Positions 1 through 5,443 of a stretch of 6,064 nucleotides of DNA are shown in pieces. The position numbers and the translations under genes are program-made. Each line of letters begins with the position of its first letter. The first letter of the stretch is position 1. Origin of the DNA: Thiotrichaceae bacterium (GTDB lineage Bacteria; Pseudomonadota; Gammaproteobacteria; Thiotrichales; Thiotrichaceae). The DNA is taken from NCBI GenBank assembly GCA_027024625.1, contig JALVRY010000152.1, forward strand, positions 1-6,064, in the 5' to 3' direction. The notes beneath the pieces were generated by a model. That model was not told the DNA's origin, ran no database searches, and was given only the letters and a program-made list of their open reading frames with translations.

Positions 1-927
1 GGGGTTGCCTGGGTCGCTGAGGCGTTTACGGTTGGTGTCTGTTGGCATTTTGCGAATCTTGAGTTCTACTGATTCAGCTTCTTCCGTCAGACTAATGGTA
101 TTGCCATAAGATTTAGACATCTTCTGTCCATCTGTCCCCGGCATTTTCGATGCCTTGGTCAATCTGGCTTGGGGTTCTGGTAAGATAATAACACCTGATC
201 CTTCTAGGTAGCCAAATAAGCGTTCTTTGTCGCCAACCGAAATATTTTGTTGAGCATCAAGCATGGCTTTGGCGATGGATAAGGCTTCTGCGTCGCCTTC
301 TTCTTGATAGCGTTTACGGTAATTGCGGTACATTCTGGCGTTTTTCTTGCCCATTTTTTTGACCGCTTGCTCAGCACGTTCTTCAAAATCTGGTTCACGT
401 CCGTAAATGTGATTGAATCGTCTGGCAACTTCTCGTGTTAATTCAATATGTGCCACTTGATCTTCACCAACAGGTACGGCATCTGCTTTATAAAGTAGAA
501 TATCGGCGGATTGCAGTAATGGATAACCTAAGAATCCGTAGGTAGCTAAATCTTTCTCTTTAAGCTTTTCTTGCTGGTCTTTATAAGTAGGTACACGCTC
601 AAGCCAACCTAGCGGCGTAATCATGGATAATAACAAGTGAAGCTCAGCATGTTCGGGGACCATGGACTGCACAAATAAGGTCGCTGAACTTGGGCTAATC
701 CCTGCGGCAAGCCAATCAATCAACATATCTTCAACGCTGCTTGAAATCATGCTGGTATCGGCATAATTTGTGGTTAGAGCGTGCCAGTCTGCAATAAAGA
801 AGAAACATTCATAGTTGAGCTGCATATCAACCCAGTTTTTCAATACACCGTGATAGTGTCCTAAATGTAGCTTCCCTGTTGGTCGCATTCCTGAAACAAC
901 CCGCTTGGGCGAAGATGTTGTGTCCAC
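1..927 (-). CDS. trpS: Tryptophanyl-tRNA synthetase, long form (C-terminus cut off by window edge)
   Basis: Class I aminoacyl-tRNA synthetase that attaches tryptophan to tRNA-Trp in the cytoplasm. My translation of the minus strand gives 309 uninterrupted codons from a GTG at 927-925 to the window edge. Seen: the HIGH-type signature HLGH at residues 21-24 after GMRPTGKL, the GEDQ motif at 154-157, and KMSKS at 269-273 followed by YGN. In the E. coli enzyme KMSKS lies near residue 195, so roughly 70 residues are inserted here, mainly the Lys/Arg-rich stretch about 180-255; I recall similar insertions in Pseudomonas-type TrpS. The start must be this GTG: an in-frame stop lies at 939-937, the next Met falls inside the active-site motif, and AAGGA sits 6 nt upstream. 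The gene is last of the three visible in its operon, 9 nt after the protease gene. The C-terminal anticodon-binding part is mostly outside the window. Confidence 0.97.
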   Translation of the reverse strand, partial: MDTTSSPKRVVSGMRPTGKLHLGHYHGVLKNWVDMQLNYECFFFIADWHALTTNYADTSMISSSVEDMLIDWLAAGISPSSATLFVQSMVPEHAELHLLLSMITPLGWLERVPTYKDQQEKLKEKDLATYGFLGYPLLQSADILLYKADAVPVGEDQVAHIELTREVARRFNHIYGREPDFEERAEQAVKKMGKKNARMYRNYRKRYQEEGDAEALSIAKAMLDAQQNISVGDKERLFGYLEGSGVIILPEPQARLTKASKMPGTDGQKMSKSYGNTISLTEEAESVELKIRKMPTDTNRKRLSDPGNP

Positions 928-939
928 TTGTTTTCCTTA
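928..939 (-). promoter_or_regulatory. Ribosome binding site fixing the GTG start of trpS
   Basis: On the minus strand TAAGGA overlaps the TAA stop of the upstream protease gene (939-937), and AAGGA (938-934) lies 6 nt before the GTG. The stop/SD overlap suggests translational coupling of trpS to the protease gene. That coupling is inference; the motif itself is directly visible. Confidence 0.7.
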
Positions 940-1587
940 AATATTAATAAAGATAGATAAAATAAAATGTGTAATAGGATTAATGAAAGGGCTAAGAATA
1001 ACGCTTAATGCCCCCATTATCATTAAGCCTAATAAGATAAAAAATCCGTAAGGCTCTATTTGGTCTAGAATATTGGCGATATTTCTTGGCACAATGCCTG
1101 CTAAAACTCGCCCTCCATCCAAAGGTGGGAGAGGTAATAAATTTAGTACCATGAGTACGACGTTAATAAGAACGCCGTTATAACCCATTTCAAATATGCC
1201 CTTGGCGATTGAAATATCGGATATATTTGCTGCAATTAACATGGCAAATCCCCATAGAAAAGCCATGCCTAGGTTAGATAATGGTCCTGCTATGGCGATT
1301 AATGCCATGTCTTTTCTTATATTTTTTAGGTTGCGTGTATTCACAGGGATGGGTTTTGCATAACCAAATAAGAAGGGTGCACCTGTCAGCAGTAACAAAC
1401 CCGGTATTAAAATTGTTCCTACAGGGTCAATATGTTTAACAGGGTTTGCCGTTAGCCGCCCTAGCATTTTTGCAGTGCTGTCGCCCAATTTATTTGCGAC
1501 CCAGCCATGAGCATATTCATGAAAGGTAATTGCAAGTAACACGGGTAAAATCCATGTTGCAATTTTGTAGATAATCTCGCCGTCCAT
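937..1587 (-). CDS. Site-2 protease family (peptidase M50) integral membrane protein
   Basis: Predicted intramembrane zinc metalloprotease of 216 aa. Seen: HEXXH as HEYAH at residues 23-27 inside the first hydrophobic segment (zinc ligands H23 and H27, catalytic E24), the family motif GYAKPIPVN at 75-83, and NLLPLPPLDGG at 149-159, whose Asp157 is the expected third zinc ligand. At least four more hydrophobic stretches are present, about 56-74, 94-120, 138-152 and 178-212. There is no PDZ domain, so this is the short M50 type and not RseP. The substrate is unknown; I recall this short type commonly lying beside trpS and scpA in gammaproteobacteria. The ATG at 1587 lies 11 nt after the yciO stop, with AGGGA about 8 nt upstream. 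All catalytic residues are present, so it should be active. Confidence 0.93.
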   Translation of the reverse strand: MDGEIIYKIATWILPVLLAITFHEYAHGWVANKLGDSTAKMLGRLTANPVKHIDPVGTILIPGLLLLTGAPFLFGYAKPIPVNTRNLKNIRKDMALIAIAGPLSNLGMAFLWGFAMLIAANISDISIAKGIFEMGYNGVLINVVLMVLNLLPLPPLDGGRVLAGIVPRNIANILDQIEPYGFFILLGLMIMGALSVILSPFINPITHFILSIFINI

Positions 1588-1598
1588 CCTCTAAGTCC

Positions 1599-2225
1599 CT
1601 AGTGTTGTACTAACCAATCGACATCACCCTTACCAATACGCAAAACCTCCGGCGATTCTGACATTAAATCGATAACGGTTGTGGGTTCATATCCACAAAA
1701 ACCACCGTCAATGATCAATTCTACATGTTTATCGAGAGATAACTGTATTTGGTACGGGTCATTTAGGGGTAAATCATCGTCTGGCATAATTAATGTGCTA
1801 GACATCAATGGCTCACCCAGCTCTTCGAGTAGAGCAAGGGCGATATTATGTTCAGGAATTCTCAAGCCTATAGTTTTTCGTTTTGGGTTTTGTAGGCGTT
1901 TGGGTACTTCTCGTGTCGCCTTTAGTATAAAAGTATAGGCTCCCGGTGTGAGTGTTTTCAGGAGGCGATAGTTCATATTATCAACTATGCCATATTTGGA
2001 TATTTCTGAAAGATCTCGACACATTAAGGTAAAGTGGTGTTTGTCATCCAAGCGACGAATTTGGCGAATACGATCCCTTGCGGCTTTATTATCAATATGG
2101 CAGCCGATGGCATAGCTGGAATCTGTCGGATAAATGACAATACCGCCTTTATTTATAATTTCCACTGCCTGATTAATCAGGCGTGCTTGTGGATTGTCTG
2201 GGTGAATATAGAGAATTTGGCTCAT
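1599..2225 (-). CDS. yciO: YciO, TsaC/Sua5-like (YrdC domain) protein
   Basis: 208-aa protein of the YrdC/Sua5 superfamily, matching E. coli YciO (about 206 aa) closely from MSQ.LYIHPDNPQ.RLINQAVEI onward as I recall it. Seen: YPTDS at residues 32-36, TLMCRDLSE at 66-74, TPGAYTFILK at 93-102, KRKTIGLRIP at 115-124 and EPTTVID at 180-186, the nucleotide and threonine/bicarbonate binding elements of this fold. TsaC makes threonylcarbamoyl-AMP for the tRNA t6A modification; YciO is a paralogue whose cellular role is less certain. The SxN motif of TsaC reads SSTL here (142-145), as in other YciO proteins. It is first of the visible minus-strand operon. Upstream of the ATG (2225) only a weak Shine-Dalgarno sequence is visible (CAGCGATAA). 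Family identity is firm; calling it a threonylcarbamoyl-AMP synthase would over-reach. Confidence 0.95.
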   Translation of the reverse strand: MSQILYIHPDNPQARLINQAVEIINKGGIVIYPTDSSYAIGCHIDNKAARDRIRQIRRLDDKHHFTLMCRDLSEISKYGIVDNMNYRLLKTLTPGAYTFILKATREVPKRLQNPKRKTIGLRIPEHNIALALLEELGEPLMSSTLIMPDDDLPLNDPYQIQLSLDKHVELIIDGGFCGYEPTTVIDLMSESPEVLRIGKGDVDWLVQH

Positions 2226-2260
2226 TTATCGCTGAATAATTATGTGAAATCGCGTATTCT

Positions 2261-2277
2261 ACATCACCTATTGATGT
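2261..2277. repeat. Inverted repeat ACATCA-N5-TGATGT, possible operator
   Basis: Perfect 6-bp arms separated by CCTAT. The element adjoins the minus-strand -10 candidate (2261-2256) and contains the plus-strand -35-like TTGATG, so a bound protein could affect both operons. Arms this short may arise by chance; no regulator is identified. Confidence 0.35.
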
Positions 2278-2299
2278 GAGTCTGCGGGCTTATATCACT

Positions 2300-2314
2300 A
2301 TTATTTAAAATAAT
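2300..2314. repeat. 15-bp AT-only palindrome
   Basis: ATTATTT-A-AAATAAT, perfect 7-bp arms around a single A, about 20 nt before the yciB start codon. It overlaps a possible plus-strand -10 (TAAAAT). It could be an operator half-site pair or only the product of AT-rich composition. Confidence 0.3.
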
Positions 2315-2333
2315 GAGATGATTTAGACACAAT

Positions 2334-2972
2334 ATGAAATTCTTTTTTGACTTTTTTCCTGTATTGCTCTTCTTTTTGACTTACAAATTTTTTGGCAGTG
2401 TTCCACCAGAAATTGTTAGTTTTGCTAATCAAATTCCCTATGTATCAATTGATCAGAGCAATCCAAAAGATGCGATGTTTTTGGCAACGCTAGTGATCAT
2501 CATCGCAACGCTCGTACAAAATATTGTGCATTACTATGTTTATCGTCGTTTTGAAAAAATGCATTTAGTTTCTTTAGGACTCTTGATTGTATTAGGTGGA
2601 GCCACAATAGTTATGAAAGACGCTAAATTATTGGTATGGAAAGTCACCGTTATTAACTGGTTATTTGCGGCTGTTTTCTTGGGTAGTCAGTTTATTGGAG
2701 ATAAATCCATTGTCCAGCGGCTAATGGGGCAAGCATTTAATGCAACACAATCTGTGTGGACAAAGCTAAATTTATCGTGGGTTATCTTTTTTATTGCAAT
2801 AGGTTTGGTAAATTTATACGTTTTCTTCCAGTTTGGTGAAGATAGCTGGGTTAACTTTAAATTCTACGGGCTAATGGGAGCAACATTCATATTTGTTATT
2901 GCTCAAAGTGTTTACCTGATGAAAAATGGTACAGCGATAGAAACGGTTGATGATTCAGGAAAGGAAGAATAA
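2334..2972 (+). CDS. yciB: YciB (IspZ/septation protein A family) inner membrane protein
   Basis: Polytopic inner-membrane protein of 212 aa. The family is linked to envelope integrity, peptidoglycan synthesis and cell division (ispA/ispZ in Shigella). Seen: the N-terminal signature [24 protein letters not shown] near residues 73-82, the [16 protein letters not shown] block, [11 protein letters not shown], a QRLMG segment, [19 protein letters not shown] and [11 protein letters not shown], together making five or so hydrophobic segments and a short charged C-terminus. E. coli YciB has 179 aa; most of the extra length is a roughly 25-residue polar insertion after the first membrane segment (about 22-47, containing [14 protein letters not shown]), plus a longer tail. 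The ATG at 2334 starts exactly at the conserved N-terminus; its Shine-Dalgarno is poor (GAG 13-19 nt upstream). It is first in the operon with yciI, whose start codon is 1 nt past this stop. Confidence 0.95.
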   Translation: MKFFFDFFPVLLFFLTYKFFGSVPPEIVSFANQIPYVSIDQSNPKDAMFLATLVIIIATLVQNIVHYYVYRRFEKMHLVSLGLLIVLGGATIVMKDAKLLVWKVTVINWLFAAVFLGSQFIGDKSIVQRLMGQAFNATQSVWTKLNLSWVIFFIAIGLVNLYVFFQFGEDSWVNFKFYGLMGATFIFVIAQSVYLMKNGTAIETVDDSGKEE

Positions 2973-2973
2973 A
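2962..2973 (+). promoter_or_regulatory. Ribosome binding site fixing the ATG start of yciI
   Basis: AGGA at 2962-2965 inside the end of yciB stands 8 nt before the ATG at 2974. It supports that start over the in-frame upstream ATG at 2947, which would add nine residues (MMIQERKNK) absent from the family. Confidence 0.75.
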
Positions 2974-3273
2974 ATGCTCTACGCTATTATCTCTCAAGAT
3001 GTAGAAAACAGTTTAGAAAAACGTCTTTCAGTGAGACCAGCTCATATTGAAAGGCTGAATCAATTAAAAGAAAATGGAAAACTTGTATTAGCAGGACCTC
3101 ATCCTGCAATAGATTCTGAAGACGTGGGAACCGCTGGCTTTACAGGTAGTCTCATTGTTGCTGAATTTGATTCACTCGAACATGCTCAAACATGGGCAGA
3201 AGCTGATCCATATATTGCAGCGGGCGTATATGAACAGGTAACGGTAAAACCCTTCAAAAAAGTTTTACCTTAA
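2974..3273 (+). CDS. yciI: YciI family protein
   Basis: Small soluble protein of 99 aa that matches E. coli YciI (98 aa) nearly end to end as I recall it: MLYAIISQD at the start, [12 protein letters not shown] at 13-24, [12 protein letters not shown] at 39-50, [26 protein letters not shown] and VKPFKK near the end. The fold is a dimeric ferredoxin-like alpha/beta barrel; a conserved His (here H24 of RPAH) and an Asp (D47 is the candidate) line a pocket and suggest an enzyme, but no reaction is established for this subgroup. Distant relatives include muconolactone isomerase-like proteins and the YCII domain of some sigma-factor systems. The start at 2974 fits family length and has a good RBS; translation is probably coupled to yciB, whose stop ends one base before. 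The isomerase gene follows after 28 nt. Confidence 0.95.
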   Translation: MLYAIISQDVENSLEKRLSVRPAHIERLNQLKENGKLVLAGPHPAIDSEDVGTAGFTGSLIVAEFDSLEHAQTWAEADPYIAAGVYEQVTVKPFKKVLP

Positions 3274-3301
3274 ATAATCTTAGGACTAGGGGAAATAAAA
3301 A

Positions 3302-4192
3302 ATGGGCAAAAAATTATTAACAACAGGACTGCTTAGCTTATCAATCGCGATTTCAACGGCACTGTTTACACCTGCATATGCAGAAGATGCAACGATAGCG
3401 ACGGTTAATGGCACAGACATCAAACAATCTACCTTAGATACATTGATGGATATGATGAAGCACTCTAATCGTGTAGGTGATGTTGATAAAAGTACACTAT
3501 TGGAAGATTTGATTACAACGGAAATTGTACGTCAAGAAGCGACTAAAGCAGGTTTAGCTGATCGTGAAGACATCAAGAAAAAAGTAAAAGATTTTCAAGA
3601 TCGTTTAATCTTGAACGCTTGGAGTCAGGATAAAGTTAAAAGCTTAAATATCACTGACGATGAGCTAAAGGCGGCGTATAAAAAGCGTATGGAAGGGCAA
3701 GCCAAGAAAGAATATAAGGCACGTCACATTCTCGTAAAAACAGAGCCAGAAGCTAAAGTTATTATTGATGAGCTAAAAAATGGAGCTGATTTTGCTGAGT
3801 TAGCGAAAAAGAAATCAACAGGTCCTTCAGGTCCTAATGGCGGTGATTTAGGTTGGTTCTCACCTAATGCAATGGTTGCTCCTTTTTCAGAAGCAGTACA
3901 GGCAATGCAGAAGGGTGATGTATCTAAAACACCAGTAAAAACAGAGTTTGGTTATCATGTCATTAAGCTAGAAGATATACGTGACATTAAATTACCCGAT
4001 TTCGAAGCAGTAAAGCCACAACTAAAGCGGGTAATTGAACAAGAGAAGATGAAAGACTATGTTCAATCATTAAGAGCTTCAGCTAAAGTAAAAATCCTAA
4101 TTGATCTTGCTGCTGATAAAAAAGCAGCAGAAGAAAAACCCGTTGTTACAACATCAGATCAGAAAAAAGCAGATACTGCTGAAGCTAAATAA
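3302..4192 (+). CDS. Secreted parvulin-type peptidyl-prolyl cis-trans isomerase (PpiC/SurA-like)
   Basis: 296-aa folding catalyst predicted to act in the periplasm. Seen: a Sec signal peptide with KK at 3-4, a hydrophobic core at 5-23 and AYA at 25-27 for signal peptidase I cleavage before EDA. A SurA_N-like helical region (about 30-130) begins with ATVNGTDI. The parvulin domain, about 137-225, has YKARHIL, NGGDLGWFSP, MVAPFSEAV and FGYHVIKLED; the typical active-site residues H142, M191, F195 and H219 are in place. The C-terminus (about 265-296) is a Lys/Ala/Glu-rich tail that looks disordered. There is only one rotamase domain, so it is not SurA itself (two); PpiC-like proteins such as the PrsA/Cbf2 type are the best comparison. 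There is no lipobox, so it is soluble. AGGGGA lies 8 nt before the ATG. It is last of the yciB operon and is followed by a terminator. Confidence 0.94.
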   Translation: MGKKLLTTGLLSLSIAISTALFTPAYAEDATIATVNGTDIKQSTLDTLMDMMKHSNRVGDVDKSTLLEDLITTEIVRQEATKAGLADREDIKKKVKDFQDRLILNAWSQDKVKSLNITDDELKAAYKKRMEGQAKKEYKARHILVKTEPEAKVIIDELKNGADFAELAKKKSTGPSGPNGGDLGWFSPNAMVAPFSEAVQAMQKGDVSKTPVKTEFGYHVIKLEDIRDIKLPDFEAVKPQLKRVIEQEKMKDYVQSLRASAKVKILIDLAADKKAAEEKPVVTTSDQKKADTAEAK

Positions 4193-4199
4193 AGCTTAA

Positions 4200-4224
4200 T
4201 CAAAGGTTCTTTAGCAGCCTTTGA
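4200..4224 (+). other. Small hairpin just after the isomerase stop codon
   Basis: TCAAAGG (4200-4206) pairs with CCTTTGA (4218-4224) around an 11-nt loop; AAGC (4192-4195) and GCTT (4227-4230) could add an outer stem. There is no T-run, so it is not a terminator alone. It may protect the mRNA 3' end or assist the terminator 7 nt downstream. Confidence 0.4.
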
Positions 4225-4230
4225 CGGCTT

Positions 4231-4273
4231 GGAAGTGACGCTTTAATTGATATTAAAGTGTCACTTCCTTTTT
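4231..4273 (+). terminator. Intrinsic terminator of the yciB-yciI-isomerase operon
   Basis: A 17-bp stem: GGAAGTGAC (4231-4239), a G-U pair, then CTTTAAT, with a TGAT loop, pairing with ATTAAAG, T and GTCACTTCC (ending 4268). TTTTT follows at once (4269-4273). This is textbook rho-independent architecture, though the top of the stem is A-U only. It lies 38 nt after the isomerase stop. Confidence 0.88.
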
Positions 4274-4276
4274 AAT
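4247..4276 (+). promoter_or_regulatory. Possible ygfZ promoter overlapping the terminator
   Basis: TTGATA (4247-4252), 18 nt, then TTTAAT (4271-4276) resembles a sigma70 promoter and would start transcription about 30 nt before ygfZ. It overlaps the terminator stem and T-run. AT-rich sequence makes such matches common, so this is tentative. Confidence 0.3.
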
Positions 4277-4311
4277 ATTATTAGCATCAGCTTCAAATAA
4301 TAGGTAACAAT

Positions 4312-5346
4312 ATGAATCCCTCATGGAAAGAATTCTTAGTCAATAATGGTGCAGAGTTTGAGGGTGAAACCTTGGTTTCTTTCGGTAATCCAGACCGAGA
4401 ACGTCGCATTCCTCAGCAGGGTAATATTCTCTGCGATCTCTCACATACAGGACTCATTCGAGTTTACGGTGATGATGCTGAAACTTTTTTACAGAATCAG
4501 CTCAGTAATGACATCAAAGAAGTAAGCGAAACACACAGTCAACTTAGTAGCTATAACACGCATAAAGGTCGCATGGTTAGCAGTTTGCGTGTATTGAAGC
4601 GTGGTGAGGATTACTATCTTGAATTAAGTAGTAGTTTGATTGAGCTAATGCTGAAAAAGCTGCGTATGTTTGTAATGATGTCTAAAGTCACATTAGAAGA
4701 TGAGAGTTCTAACCTTGTTCACTTTGGCTATACAGGGCCAGATTCCGTTGGCTTGCTCACCGATGCCATTGGTAAAATTCCAGAAGAAGTAAATGATTGT
4801 GTACAATATAAAACGCTCACTATTACTCGTCTACACGGACTATGCCCCCGATTTGAAATATTAGGACGATTAGATGATGCTCGCTCTCTGTGGGAGACCT
4901 TAGATGTTACCGCAGCTCCCGTTGGTAGCGAATCTTGGCGACATTTGAATATCGTAGCGGGCATCCCTGTTATTACAGAAGATAGCTCTACTGAATGGGT
5001 TCCACAAATGCTGAACTATGACCGTATTGGCGGGATTAGCTTTAGCAAAGGCTGCTATCCCGGTCAGGAAGTCGTTGCTCGCCTAAACTACCTCGGCAAA
5101 ACTAAACGCAGAACATATCACCTCGTTGCTAAAACCGATCAATGCCCCGCAACACTGGATGAAATTATCGCAACTGATGCCAATGGAAAGAGTAGTGAAG
5201 CCGGCAAGGTAGTAAATGCAGTAATAAACCCAGATGGCAATGTAGAAATGTTAGCCGTATTAAAATCTGACACATTGGAACAAACGCTTAGTTTAAACGA
5301 TGCAGTAATTGAAGTGCTTGATTTACCGTATTCATTAGAAGATTAA
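4312..5346 (+). CDS. ygfZ: YgfZ, tRNA-modifying/Fe-S cluster maintenance folate-binding protein
   Basis: Cytoplasmic GcvT-like protein of 344 aa (E. coli YgfZ 326 aa; mitochondrial relative IBA57/Caf17). The family supports synthesis or repair of certain Fe-S enzymes, such as the tRNA methylthiotransferase MiaB, in a folate-dependent way. Seen: the diagnostic motif KGCYPGQE at residues 246-253 with the essential Cys248, preceded by NYDRIGGISF and followed by VVARLNYLGKTKRR. The N-terminal half has the GcvT-like pattern CDLSHTGLIRVYGDDAETFL then QNQLSNDI (about 41-68) and SSYNTHKGRM (79-88). The C-terminus carries a small beta-barrel-like domain (about 264-340). The ATG at 4312 has AGGT 6 nt upstream. 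It is transcribed alone, after the terminator at 4231-4273 and facing the HAD gene. No key residue is missing. Confidence 0.96.
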   Translation: MNPSWKEFLVNNGAEFEGETLVSFGNPDRERRIPQQGNILCDLSHTGLIRVYGDDAETFLQNQLSNDIKEVSETHSQLSSYNTHKGRMVSSLRVLKRGEDYYLELSSSLIELMLKKLRMFVMMSKVTLEDESSNLVHFGYTGPDSVGLLTDAIGKIPEEVNDCVQYKTLTITRLHGLCPRFEILGRLDDARSLWETLDVTAAPVGSESWRHLNIVAGIPVITEDSSTEWVPQMLNYDRIGGISFSKGCYPGQEVVARLNYLGKTKRRTYHLVAKTDQCPATLDEIIATDANGKSSEAGKVVNAVINPDGNVEMLAVLKSDTLEQTLSLNDAVIEVLDLPYSLED

Positions 5347-5387
5347 TAATGCTGTTTTTTAGATGTATTAAGAATTTTCTGATTAAG

Positions 5388-5429
5388 TTGGAAGTGAAGC
5401 CTCGCCCGAGACTGAGGCTTCACTTCTAA
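5388..5429. terminator. Long hairpin between convergent ygfZ and yrfG, probable bidirectional terminator
   Basis: Perfect 13-bp stem GAAGTGAAGCCTC (5391-5403) with GAGGCTTCACTTC (5414-5426) around a 10-nt loop. A G-U and two A-U pairs at the base extend it to 5388-5429. It lies 41 nt past the ygfZ stop and 14 nt past the yrfG stop, so it suits both. Neither strand has a proper T-run after the stem (TAAAGTATTT on plus, CTTAATCA on minus), which makes the terminator call less than certain. Confidence 0.65.
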
Positions 5430-5443
5430 AGTATTTGAATTAA

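Larger units (their letters stand above)
2226..2333. promoter_or_regulatory. Divergent promoter region between yciO and yciB
   Basis: This 108-nt AT-rich gap lies between outward-facing start codons, so it must hold the promoters for both operons unless the yciO operon starts elsewhere. Minus-strand -10 candidates are TAGAAT (2261-2256) and CATAAT nearer the start; neither has a good -35. For the plus strand, TAAAAT at 2306-2311 is a possible -10 and TTGATG at 2271-2276 a possible -35, but they are not correctly spaced with each other. Two dyads are present, at 2261-2277 and 2300-2314. The function follows from gene orientation; no individual promoter is convincing. Confidence 0.6.

Noticed and set aside
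204..428. Open frame of 74 codons on the minus strand
   Set aside because: It lies in another frame wholly inside trpS, whose reading frame is confirmed by its motifs on both sides.
635..643. AAGTGAAGC, also present in the hairpin arm at 5392-5400
   Set aside because: Inside trpS it encodes conserved-looking residues (complement of CTTCACTT), is unpaired and is probably chance; it is not counted as a third copy of the shared hairpin arm.
937..1587. Possible RseP-type regulatory protease
   Set aside because: No PDZ domain and too short; it belongs to the compact M50 type.
1681..1938. Open frame of 85 codons on the plus strand
   Set aside because: Entirely antisense to conserved yciO codons, with Ser/Arg-rich composition typical of a shadow frame.
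2034..2279. Open frame of 81 codons on the plus strand, reaching into the divergent intergenic region
   Set aside because: Mostly antisense to yciO, no recognisable protein features and no good ribosome binding site seen; it is a shadow of the YciO coding sequence.
2947..2973. Upstream in-frame ATG that would lengthen YciI by nine residues
   Set aside because: It overlaps yciB, the extra residues are not found in the family, and the RBS at 2962-2965 suits the ATG at 2974.
4728..4964. Open frame of 78 codons on the minus strand
   Set aside because: Antisense to ygfZ, which is intact and conserved through this stretch.
5351..5360. Run of six T just after the ygfZ stop, resembling a terminator tail
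   Set aside because: No stable stem precedes it; the hairpin at 5388-5429 is a better candidate.
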